From assembly GCA_023511555.1 (NCBI GenBank), contig JAIMBG010000006.1, forward strand, positions 1 to 32,798: DNA of 32,798 nucleotides, in the 5' to 3' direction. The DNA is from Acetobacteraceae bacterium. Lineage in GTDB: Bacteria; Bacillota; Sulfobacillia; JAIMBG01. The notes under the pieces are model-generated. The model did no database searches. It saw only the letters and a program-made list of their open reading frames with translations, and was not told the DNA's origin. Position numbers and translations under genes: made by a program. Below, in pieces: positions 15,897-24,074 of the stretch (the stretch's first letter is position 1; each line of letters begins with the position of its first letter).

Positions 15897-17141
15897 TCAC
15901 CTCCAGGCCGCCTGAACGCGCTCCACAAGCTTCCTGGTGCGCTCGGCCACGTCCTCGGGGTTCACCTTCAGCCGCGCCACACCGCTGGACATGGCCGCCT
16001 CGGCGACCGCCGCCGCCACCGCGGGGGCCACCCGCCTGTCGAACGGCCTGGGTATCACGTAGTCCGGGGAGCGCTCGGCGTCGCTGATGAGGGAGGCGAT
16101 GGCCCGCGCCCCAGCCAGCTTCATGGCCTCGTTGATGTCCCTGGCCCTGACGTCCAGCGCCCCCCGCAGGACGCCGGGGAAGGCAAGCACGTTGTTGATC
16201 TGGTTGGCGAAGTCGGAGCGGCCGGTGCCCACGACGGCCGCGCCGCCCGCCCTGGCCTCCTCAGGCATGATCTCCGGCACCGGGTTCGCCATGGCAAAGA
16301 CGATGGGGTCGCCGGCCATCGACCTGACCATGTCCCGCGTCACCGCGCCGGCGGCCGACACGCCGATGAACACGTCGGCGCCGCGCATGGCCACGGCCAG
16401 GTCGCCCTTGAGGTTGCGCTTGTTGCCGCGGCGGGCGACGTCCTCCTTGAACGGGTTCATGCCTTCCGGCCGCCCGGCCCAGACGATGCCCCTGGTATCG
16501 CACAGCACGAGCTCTCTCACGCCCGCGTCCAGGAGGAACTTGGCCACGGCGATGCCCGCCGCGCCGGCGCCGTTTATCACCACGTAGATGTCCTCGATGC
16601 GCTTTTGGACGATCCTGAGGGCGTTGAACAGCGCGCCCCCGCACACGATGGCCGTGCCGTGCTGGTCGTCGTGGAATATGGGGATGGAGGTCGTCCGCTT
16701 GAGCTCCTGCTCGATCTCAAAGCAGCGCGGCGCTGAGATGTCCTCCAGGTTCACGCCGCCGATGGTCGGCTCGATGAGCTGTACCAAGCGCACGATCTCC
16801 TTGACGTCCTTGGTGGCCACGCACAGCGGGAAGGCGTCCACGCCGGCGAACGACTTGAACAGCACGCACTTGCCCTCCATCACCGGCAGCCCGGCCTCGG
16901 GCCCGATGTCCCCCAGCCCCAGGACGGCGGTGCCGTCGCTGACCACGGCCACGATGTTGCTGCGCGCCGTGTATTCCCACACGGCGTCCACGTTCTTGTG
17001 GATCTCCTTGCACGGCTCGGCGACGCCCGGCGTATAGGCCAGGCTCAGCTCTTCCTTGTTGCGCACGGGCACCTTGCTGACGAACTCTATCTTGCCGACG
17101 TTCTCCCGATGCAGCTTGAGGGCCTCTTCACGGATATCCAT
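15897..17141 (-). CDS. NAD(P)-dependent malic enzyme
   Basis: ELSLAYTPGVAEPCKEI, VSDGTAVLGLGDIGPEAGLPVMEGKCVLFK, FHDDQHGTAIV, VINGAGAAGIAVAKFLL, FAMANPVPEIMP. Confidence 0.95.
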   Translation of the reverse strand: MDIREEALKLHRENVGKIEFVSKVPVRNKEELSLAYTPGVAEPCKEIHKNVDAVWEYTARSNIVAVVSDGTAVLGLGDIGPEAGLPVMEGKCVLFKSFAGVDAFPLCVATKDVKEIVRLVQLIEPTIGGVNLEDISAPRCFEIEQELKRTTSIPIFHDDQHGTAIVCGGALFNALRIVQKRIEDIYVVINGAGAAGIAVAKFLLDAGVRELVLCDTRGIVWAGRPEGMNPFKEDVARRGNKRNLKGDLAVAMRGADVFIGVSAAGAVTRDMVRSMAGDPIVFAMANPVPEIMPEEARAGGAAVVGTGRSDFANQINNVLAFPGVLRGALDVRARDINEAMKLAGARAIASLISDAERSPDYVIPRPFDRRVAPAVAAAVAEAAMSSGVARLKVNPEDVAERTRKLVERVQAAWR

Positions 17142-17192
17142 CCAGCGAACCTCCTGTCTGCCTCTAAGCCGCGCCGCTGCGCCAGCGAGGCC

Positions 17193-17924
17193 CTAACCCC
17201 GGCCGCGCCCGGTGAGCGCGTGGAGGACCGCGCGACCCTTCAGCTTCTGAATAGCCTGTGTCGGGTTGGTGTTCTTGGGACACGCCTCGGTGCAGTTGAA
17301 GGCGGTGTGGCACCGCCACAGGCCGTTCTCGCTCGCCACCACGGCCAGCCGCTGGGCCGCCCCCCCGTCCCGGGAGTCGGCGATGAACCGCCACGCCTTG
17401 TTGAGGGCCGACGGCCCGAGGAACTGGCCGCCCCCGGTCCACACCGAGGGGCAGGAGGAGTAACATGAGCCGCAAAGGATGCAGCAGGTCGCGTCGTCGA
17501 ACACCGCCCGCTGCCTAGGGCTCTGGATCCGCTCGCCCCCGGGGGCCTGCGAGCGTTCGATGAGGTAGGGCATGACCTTCTCGTAGTTCGCCCAAAACGG
17601 CGACATGTCCACTACGAGGTCCTTGATCACCCGCATGAACGGCAGCGGGCTCACGGTGACGGTGGGCCCGACCAGGTCGAGCTGCGTCTTGCAGGCCAGG
17701 CGATGGGCGCCGTTTATATACATGGCGCAGGCGCCGCAGACCGCGCCGCGGCAGCAGTAGCGGAAGGCCAGGGACCCGTCCAGGCTCTCCAGCACCTCGA
17801 ACATCGCCTCGAGCACCGTCATGCCCGGCCTGGCCTCCAGGGAAAACGTGTCGTAGCGTGGCCGCGAGTCCACGTCCGGGTTGAACCGGAAGACGTTGAG
17901 GGTGACGTTCTTCGTGGCCGCCAT
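17193..17924 (-). CDS. sdhB: Succinate dehydrogenase/fumarate reductase iron-sulfur subunit
   Basis: FRYCCRGAVCGACAMYINGAHRLAC (2Fe-2S), CCILCGSCYSSCPSVW, CHTAFNCTEACPKNTNPTQAI. ATG start at 17924. Confidence 0.95.
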   Translation of the reverse strand: MAATKNVTLNVFRFNPDVDSRPRYDTFSLEARPGMTVLEAMFEVLESLDGSLAFRYCCRGAVCGACAMYINGAHRLACKTQLDLVGPTVTVSPLPFMRVIKDLVVDMSPFWANYEKVMPYLIERSQAPGGERIQSPRQRAVFDDATCCILCGSCYSSCPSVWTGGGQFLGPSALNKAWRFIADSRDGGAAQRLAVVASENGLWRCHTAFNCTEACPKNTNPTQAIQKLKGRAVLHALTGRGRG

Positions 17925-17925
17925 G

Positions 17926-19641
17926 TCAATACCTCCTCGCCTCGGGCTGCCAGCGGGTGATGCGCACCGGCGTGTAATCGAAGCGCGGGCCTTCAGGCGT
18001 CCAGTGGGCCACGGTGTGCTTGAGCCAGTTCCGGTCGTCGCGCTCCTTGAAGTCGGTCCTCGCGTGTGAACCGCGGCTCTCCCGGCGCGCGAGCGCGCCC
18101 AGCGCGATGGTCTCGGCGACCTCAATCATGCCGCCAAGCTCCAGCACGGTGGCAAGCTCCAGGTTGTAGCGGCGCTCGCGCGACCTGACGCAGACGCGCT
18201 GCGCCCGCTGCTTGAGCTCGGCCAGGGTGGCGGCGGCCTCCCGCATCGGGCCCTCGCTGCGGAATATCCCCAGCTTGTCGGACATCGCCACAGCCATCGC
18301 TTTGCGTAGCGCGGCAGGGTCCTCGCCCCCCTCGCCGGCCAGGAGGTTGAACACGCGCCCCTCGGCCCGCAGCATGGCCGCCCTGAGGGCCGCCGCCCGC
18401 GCCCGGCCCCGCCCGTCGCCGTTCTCGAGCCCACCCACGTAGCGGGCCGCCGCGGCCCCTGCCCGCCGGCCGAAGACGATGGTCTCCATCAGCGAGTTCC
18501 CGCCGAGGCGGTTGGCGCCGTGCACCGACACGCAGGCGCACTCCCCGGCGGCGAAGAAGCCGGGGAGCGCCGTGGCGCCATCGACGTCGGTGTCGATGCC
18601 GCCCATGGCGTAGTGCTGGGCCGGCTGCACCGGGATGGGTTTTACGATGGGGTCGATCCCCGCAAAGTCCATGGCGATTTCGCGGATGGAGGGCAGCCGC
18701 TCCAGGATCTTCTTGGCCCCCAGGTGCCGCAGGTCAAGGTGCACGTAAGCGTTTTCGAAACCCCGCCCCTCCAGTACCTCAGTCTCGATGGCCCGCGACA
18801 CGATGTCGCGCGGGGCGAGCTCCATTGCCTTGGGGGCGTATGCAGCCATGAACCTCTCGCCCCGGGAGTTCAGCAGGTAGCCGCCCTCGCCGCGGGCGCC
18901 CTCGGTGATGAGGATGTTGGTGCCCCAGAGCGAGGTGGGATGGAACTGCACGAACTCCATGTCCTTCAGGGGGACCCCGGCCCAGAACGCCACGGCCAGG
19001 GGGCCGCCGGTGTTGATGAGGGCGTTGGTGGAGCGGGCGTAGATGCGCCCAAAGCCCCCGGTGGCGAACACCACGGCCGAGGCGCCAAACGCCTCCAGCG
19101 AGCCGTTGACCAGGTTGAGGCAGACGACGCCGTGGCAGGCGCCGTCGTCCCCCCGCGCCAGCTCGAGCACCTGGCGCTCTTCGTAGACCTTCAGCCCGCG
19201 CTTGACTGTCTGCTCGAAGTAGGTGTGCAGGAGAACGTGTCCAGTGCGGTCGGCGGCGTAGCAGCACCGCGGGTAGCCGGCGCCGCCGAACGGCCGCTGC
19301 GCGATCTTACCCTCGTCGGTGCGGCTGAAAGGACAGCCCCAGTGCTCGGCCTCGTACACCCGCTCCGGCGCCTCGCGCGCCAGGATCTCCGCCGCGTCCT
19401 GGTCGGCCAGGTAATCCGAGCCCTTGACCGTGTCGAAGGCGTGCTTCTCCCAACTGTCGTCCCGGCTGCCCTCAACGTTGCCCAGGGCCGCATTGATGCC
19501 GCCCTGCGCCGCCCCCGAGTGCGACCGCACCGGGTGAACCCGCGAGATGACAGCCACGTCGAGGCCGCTGTCGGCCGCCTCGATGGCCGCGCGGAGCCCG
19601 GCCAGGCCGCCGCCCACCACCAGGACCTGATGGTAGATCAT
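17926..19641 (-). CDS. sdhA: Succinate dehydrogenase/fumarate reductase flavoprotein subunit
   Basis: VLVVGGGLAGLRAAIEA, RSHSGAAQGG (covalent FAD His motif), HPTSLWGTNILITEGARGEGGYLLN, AAGECACVSVHGANRLGGNSLMETIVFGRRAG. Confidence 0.96.
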   Translation of the reverse strand: MIYHQVLVVGGGLAGLRAAIEAADSGLDVAVISRVHPVRSHSGAAQGGINAALGNVEGSRDDSWEKHAFDTVKGSDYLADQDAAEILAREAPERVYEAEHWGCPFSRTDEGKIAQRPFGGAGYPRCCYAADRTGHVLLHTYFEQTVKRGLKVYEERQVLELARGDDGACHGVVCLNLVNGSLEAFGASAVVFATGGFGRIYARSTNALINTGGPLAVAFWAGVPLKDMEFVQFHPTSLWGTNILITEGARGEGGYLLNSRGERFMAAYAPKAMELAPRDIVSRAIETEVLEGRGFENAYVHLDLRHLGAKKILERLPSIREIAMDFAGIDPIVKPIPVQPAQHYAMGGIDTDVDGATALPGFFAAGECACVSVHGANRLGGNSLMETIVFGRRAGAAAARYVGGLENGDGRGRARAAALRAAMLRAEGRVFNLLAGEGGEDPAALRKAMAVAMSDKLGIFRSEGPMREAAATLAELKQRAQRVCVRSRERRYNLELATVLELGGMIEVAETIALGALARRESRGSHARTDFKERDDRNWLKHTVAHWTPEGPRFDYTPVRITRWQPEARRY

Positions 19642-19654
19642 GGCCCACACCCCC

Positions 19655-20002
19655 TCACGCGGCGATGAACGGCATCAGCCCGAAGACGCCCAGGACGAGC
19701 CAGGCCAGGCCGATGACGCTCAGCCCCACGGTAAGCCACAGAGCGCCGCGGCGGCGCACGCCGAAGTCGAGCAGGACGTTGCGCAGGCCGTTCAGGCCGT
19801 GGAACAGGACCAGAGCCAGGAGGCTGAAGTCTACCGCCATGTACAGGACCGTCTTGACCCGTACCGTCACGCCGGCGAACGCGATCTCGGCGCCCGGGTC
19901 GGAGAAGTGCGTGGCCCAGAGATGCAAGAACAGCGCCACGACCAGGGCGGCCGCGGTCGCCCGCTGCCAGAACCAGGGCCAGAGCCCTTTCACGCCCGCC
20001 AC
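19655..20002 (-). CDS. sdhD: Succinate dehydrogenase membrane anchor subunit
   Basis: Three TM helices, FLHLWATHFSDP and LFHGLNGLRNVLLDFG; sits between the cytochrome subunit and sdhA. Confidence 0.85.
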   Translation of the reverse strand: MAGVKGLWPWFWQRATAAALVVALFLHLWATHFSDPGAEIAFAGVTVRVKTVLYMAVDFSLLALVLFHGLNGLRNVLLDFGVRRRGALWLTVGLSVIGLAWLVLGVFGLMPFIAA

Positions 20003-20156
20003 CCCCCTAAGCCGTGATCACCGGCAGGACTATCCAGAAGCAGAACGCGACGCCCGCCGCCGACAGGGCGAAGATGATCCAAAACACCAGCTTCTGCTGC
20101 TTGACCAGCAGGCCGAGGTCAAACAACAGGAGGCGGAGGCCGTTCAGGCCGTGGAA
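19785..20156. repeat. 20-nt exact direct repeat shared by sdhD and sdhC
   Basis: AGGCCGTTCAGGCCGTGGAA at 19785-19804 and again at 20137-20156, encoding the shared FHGLNGL motif. Confidence 0.8.
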
Positions 20157-20438
20157 TATGACCGCCGCCAGGAGCCCCACGTCAAGGACCACCCAGAACT
20201 TCGTGTGGAGGAGGGCCATCACGCCGTCGAAGCTCGCCGCCCCGAGCATGGCCGAGCTGATCACCGGGATGTGCAAGAGAACGTAGAACACGAGGGCCAG
20301 TCCCGTTATCCGGTGCAGAAGGAACGCGTACATGCCGACGCCGGCGTTGGCCGGGTGCAGCGGGCTTACGCGCCTGACCCGCGCCCCCGCGCCGCCGGCC
20401 CCCAGCTCCCCGGGGCCGGCGCAAGCCCTGGTCTCCAT
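20007..20438 (-). CDS. sdhC: Succinate dehydrogenase cytochrome b subunit
   Basis: YAFLLHRITGLALVFYVLLHIPVI and IFHGLNGLRLLLFDLG, with His residues consistent with heme ligation. Confidence 0.88.
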   Translation of the reverse strand: METRACAGPGELGAGGAGARVRRVSPLHPANAGVGMYAFLLHRITGLALVFYVLLHIPVISSAMLGAASFDGVMALLHTKFWVVLDVGLLAAVIFHGLNGLRLLLFDLGLLVKQQKLVFWIIFALSAAGVAFCFWIVLPVITA

Positions 20439-20454
20439 CGCTCTATCCCCCCGC

Positions 20455-21012
20455 TCAGGCCGGCCCGGCCTGCGAGTACTGCCTCAGCCCCTCCTCATAC
20501 AGGTCGCCGCCTCTCGCATCGTTGATGACCACGACGGGGAACCGCTCCACCCTGAGGCGCCGGATGGCCTCCGGGCCAAGATCCTCGTAGGCCACCAGCT
20601 CACAGCCCACGATGCACTTGGTTATCAGCGCGGCGGCGCCCCCCACGGCGGCGAAGTAGACGGCGTTGTACTTCTTGAGGGCCTCACGCACCGCCGCCGA
20701 CCGCGAACCCTTGCCGATCATGCCCTTGAGGCCGCGCTCCAGCAGCGCCGGCGTATACGGGTCCATGCGCCCGCTGGTGGTCGGCCCCGCAGAGCCGATG
20801 ACGCGCCCCGGCTTGGCCGGCGACGGGCCGACGTAGTAGATGATCTGGCCCGCGAGGTCGAACGGCAGCCTCTGGCCCGCCTCCAGCGCCTTGACCAGGC
20901 GCTCGTGCGCGGCGTCGCGGGCGGTGTAGAGGTGGCCGGTGATGAGGACGCGGTCACCGGCGGAGAGCGCGGCAACCGCCCGATCGTCCAGCGGCGTCTT
21001 AAGTTCCACCAT
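20455..21012 (-). CDS. fumB: Fumarate hydratase class I, beta (C-terminal) subunit
   Basis: LTGHLYTARDAAHERL-like (VLITGHLYTARDAAHERL), IIYYVGPSPAKPGRVIGSAGPTTSGRMDPYTP, GKGSRSAAVREALKKYNAVYFAAVGGAAAL. Confidence 0.94.
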   Translation of the reverse strand: MVELKTPLDDRAVAALSAGDRVLITGHLYTARDAAHERLVKALEAGQRLPFDLAGQIIYYVGPSPAKPGRVIGSAGPTTSGRMDPYTPALLERGLKGMIGKGSRSAAVREALKKYNAVYFAAVGGAAALITKCIVGCELVAYEDLGPEAIRRLRVERFPVVVINDARGGDLYEEGLRQYSQAGPA

Positions 21013-21072
21013 GAGCCCCTCCCTCCTCGCACCAGACGAGGCGGCGCGCGCCGCCTCAGTCGCGCTCGATCC

Positions 21073-21915
21073 TCAGACGACCGCCTCCGCGTGCCGGTGG
21101 GCATGGCAGTTAACGTTCACCGCCACGGGCAGCGACGCGATGTGGCAGGCGTATGTGAGGACGCTCACCCACAGGGCCGTGACCCGCCCGCCGAAGCCCT
21201 GGGGACCGATGCCCAGCCGGTTTATCTCCGTCAGAAGGTCGCGCTCCAGGGCGGCGACGGCCGGGTCGGGGTGGTGCTGGCCGAGGGGCCGCAGGAGCGC
21301 CTCCTTGGCCAGGAGCGCTGCCTTCTCGAACGTCCCGCCAAGCCCCACGCCGACCACCACCGGCGGGCAGGGATTCGGCCCCGCCCGGCGCACCACGTCG
21401 ACGACGAAGGCCTTGACGCCGTCGCGGCCATCGGCCGGCGTGAGCATCCTGAGCGCCGACATGTTCTCGGCGCCGCCGCCCTTGGGCGCCACGACGACGC
21501 GCACCCTGTCACCGGGGACGATGCGGGTGTGGATGATGGCCGGCGTGTTGTCGCCGGTGTTCTTGCGGTCCAGGGGGTCCTTCACCGCCGACTTGCGCAA
21601 GAAGCCCCCCACGTACCCGCGCCGCACCCCCTCATTCACCGCCGCCTCGATGTCACCCCCGACCAGGCGGACCTCCTGGCCGACCTCAAGGAACACCACT
21701 GCCAGCCCCGTGTCCTGGCACATCGGCTCGCCTTCTTCACGCGCGATGCGCGCGTTCTCGAGAAGCTGCCCGATGACCTCGCGCCCCGCCGGCGACTCCT
21801 CAGAATCAAGCGCCGCCCGCAACGCCTGGAGGACGTCCTCTCCCAGCACCTCGTTCGCGGAGCGGCACAGCTTGTCGACGGCGGCGGTTACCAGCGAGAC
21901 ATCTACCTCTCTCAC
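21073..21915 (-). CDS. fumA: Fumarate hydratase class I, alpha (N-terminal) subunit
   Basis: GEPMCQDTGLAVVFLEVGQEV, NTGDNTPAIIHTRIVPGD, VAPKGGGAENMSALRML. GTG start at 21915 preceded by a strong SD (GGAAGGAGGGG). Confidence 0.94.
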   Translation of the reverse strand: MREVDVSLVTAAVDKLCRSANEVLGEDVLQALRAALDSEESPAGREVIGQLLENARIAREEGEPMCQDTGLAVVFLEVGQEVRLVGGDIEAAVNEGVRRGYVGGFLRKSAVKDPLDRKNTGDNTPAIIHTRIVPGDRVRVVVAPKGGGAENMSALRMLTPADGRDGVKAFVVDVVRRAGPNPCPPVVVGVGLGGTFEKAALLAKEALLRPLGQHHPDPAVAALERDLLTEINRLGIGPQGFGGRVTALWVSVLTYACHIASLPVAVNVNCHAHRHAEAVV

Positions 21916-22006
21916 GGCGCACCCCTCCTTCCGACCGGCGGCGCGGCCCAGGCCACACCCCATGCCTCCGGGCATCTCGGCCCTCTGGGCGCCCGCCACC
22001 CCCGGC

Positions 22007-22933
22007 CTAGGCCGGCAGCGCCGCCTGGGGCCGGGGGAGCAGACCTGCCCGCTCCACTATGGTGGGTACGATGCTCTCCCAGGCTACGGCCATGATGTGG
22101 ACGCCGCGCACGCCCTCGACCTTGCGGAGCTCCCGGATGAGCTCCACGCAGATGTTCACGCCCTCCTCCTCCGGCTTTTCTGCCGCCTTCATGCGGTCGA
22201 GCAGGGCCCTGGGTATGCTCATCCCCGGGACGGTGCTCATGTACTTCATGGCCCCAAACGACTTGGCCGGGATCACCCCCGCCAGGATGGCCACCCTCTT
22301 GTGCAGCCCGGCCTCCCGCACCGCCTCCATGAAGCGGTGAAACCGCTCCAGGTCGAAGATGCCCTGGGTCTGGATGAAGTCGGCGCCGGCCGCCACCTTC
22401 TTGGCCAGCCTCACCGCCCTGAACTCCAGGGGGTCGGCGAAGGGGTTCTCGGCGGCCCCGATGAAGATGCGGGGCTCCACCTTCATCTCCTCGCCGCACT
22501 GGAACCTCTTTTCGTCCCTCATGCCCTTGAGCATCGAGATGAGCTGGATGGAGTCAAGGTCGAAGACGTTCCTGGCGCCGGGGTGGTTGCCGAACGACTG
22601 GTGGTCCCCGGTGAGGCAGAGGATGTTCTTTATGCCCAGGCTGGCCGCCCCCAGCACGTCGCTCTGGATGGCGATGCGGTTTCTGTCCCGGCAGGTGATC
22701 TGCATCACCGGCTCGGCGCCCTCGGCCAGCACGTGGAGCGCGCCGGCCAGGCTGCACAGCCTCACTATGGCCGTCTGATTGTCAGTGATGTTGATGGCGT
22801 CGACGAAGTCCTTGAGCAGGGCCGCGTGGGAGCGTATGCCCTTGCTCGACGCCCCCTTGGGCGGCCCCACCTCCGCCGTCACCACGAACTCGCCCCTCTC
22901 CAGGAGCGCCTCCAGCCTGCCGCCTGCCTTCAT
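22007..22933 (-). CDS. metF: Methylenetetrahydrofolate reductase
   Basis: EFVVTAEVGPPKGASSKGIRSHAALLKDFVDAINITDNQTA, ILCLTGDHQSFGNHPGARNVFDLDSIQL, FIQTQGIFDLERFHRFM, GVIPAKSFGAMKYMSTVPGMSIP. ATGA overlap with metV. Confidence 0.95.
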   Translation of the reverse strand: MKAGGRLEALLERGEFVVTAEVGPPKGASSKGIRSHAALLKDFVDAINITDNQTAIVRLCSLAGALHVLAEGAEPVMQITCRDRNRIAIQSDVLGAASLGIKNILCLTGDHQSFGNHPGARNVFDLDSIQLISMLKGMRDEKRFQCGEEMKVEPRIFIGAAENPFADPLEFRAVRLAKKVAAGADFIQTQGIFDLERFHRFMEAVREAGLHKRVAILAGVIPAKSFGAMKYMSTVPGMSIPRALLDRMKAAEKPEEEGVNICVELIRELRKVEGVRGVHIMAVAWESIVPTIVERAGLLPRPQAALPA

Positions 22934-23598
22934 AGCCGGGCATCCTCCCTTACCACCTGTCTAGGCCCGCCGTCGCGGGCGGTCGACCAGTCCTTGGGCG
23001 GGAGCACCGGGGTCAAAAGCTCCAGCCGGCCCAGGCCCTTGAGCCGGTCGTAGATGAGCTGCCAGGCGCACCTGGTCTCCCGCTTTATCTCGCAGTTCCC
23101 GCCGTGCGACCCCCCGCAGGGGCCGTTGAGCAGGCTCTTGGAGCAGCGGATGACGGGGCAGATGCCGCCGGTGAGGTGAAGCACACAGTCGCCGCACAGC
23201 CCGCACCTCTCCTCCCACACCCCCGCCTCCCTGACGCCGCCGGCGAACTTGGTGTCCAGCGCCGGCACCACCCAGCGCTGGGCGAACCTCTCCGCCAGGA
23301 ACTGCACCCCCACCCCGCAGCCCATGGAGAGGATCACCTCGGCTGCCTCGGCCTTCTTGTCCAGGGGGACGAGGTACTCGGGCTCGCACTGGCGCTGGAC
23401 CGTCTCCGTCTCGACGGTGACCGGCCGCCCCTCCTTGCCCCTCATGAGCCGCAGCGCGGAGGCCATGACCTCCACTTCCTTCTCCCCGCCGGCCATGCAC
23501 ACGGTGACGCACTCGCCGCACCCCACCACCAGGATGCGCTCGTACGGCGCCACCAGCGAGGCCACCGCTTCCATGGGCTTGCGCTCGGCCACGATCAC
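22930..23598 (-). CDS. metV: MetV, MetF-associated Cys-rich zinc/iron-sulfur protein
   Basis: VVGCGECVTVCMAGGEKEVEVMASALRL, CGLCGDCVLHLTGGICPVIRCSKSLLNGPCGGSHGGNCEI; directly upstream of metF as in acetogens. Confidence 0.92.
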   Translation of the reverse strand: MIVAERKPMEAVASLVAPYERILVVGCGECVTVCMAGGEKEVEVMASALRLMRGKEGRPVTVETETVQRQCEPEYLVPLDKKAEAAEVILSMGCGVGVQFLAERFAQRWVVPALDTKFAGGVREAGVWEERCGLCGDCVLHLTGGICPVIRCSKSLLNGPCGGSHGGNCEIKRETRCAWQLIYDRLKGLGRLELLTPVLPPKDWSTARDGGPRQVVREDARL

Positions 23599-24074
23599 GG
23601 AAGGTCACCCTCTCTCCCAGGATTGGTCCCCGCGGCCTCCCCCCGGGCGGAAAGCCGCTCCCGGATGGGGCTGGGGCCCAGCCGGCGGACCCGTTCCGTC
23701 ATTTCCCGGGCTATCTCGGCGAACCGGGGCCCCATGGAGCCGGAGAGGTTGAACATCTCCAGCCTGTCCCCGCCCAGCCCGATCTCGTCAAGCAGGGCCT
23801 TGACCCTCGCCACCCGTTTTTTGGCCCTCAGGTTGCCGCGCTGGAAGTGGCAGTCCCCCTCCAGGCAGCCGGCGACGTAGACGCCGTCGGCCCCCTCCTC
23901 GAAGGCGCGCAGCAGCAGGACGGGGTCGATCTTCCCCGAGCAGGGCAGCTCCACCACCCGCACGGCGGCCGGGTACTCCAGCCGCATGGAGCCGGCCACG
24001 TCCGCCGCCGCATAGGCGCAGTAGTAGCAACTGAACGCCACGATCTTGGGCTCGAACCCTTCCGCCACCCCCAT
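23595..24074 (-). CDS. mvhD: Hydrogenase iron-sulfur subunit MvhD-like protein
   Basis: PKIVAFSCYYCAYAAADVAGSMRLEYPAAVRVVELPCSGKIDPVLLLRAFEEGADGVYVAGCLEGDCHFQRGNLRAKKRV. ATG at 24074 shares its A with the hdrA stop (TGATG). Confidence 0.93.
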   Translation of the reverse strand: MGVAEGFEPKIVAFSCYYCAYAAADVAGSMRLEYPAAVRVVELPCSGKIDPVLLLRAFEEGADGVYVAGCLEGDCHFQRGNLRAKKRVARVKALLDEIGLGGDRLEMFNLSGSMGPRFAEIAREMTERVRRLGPSPIRERLSARGEAAGTNPGREGDLP

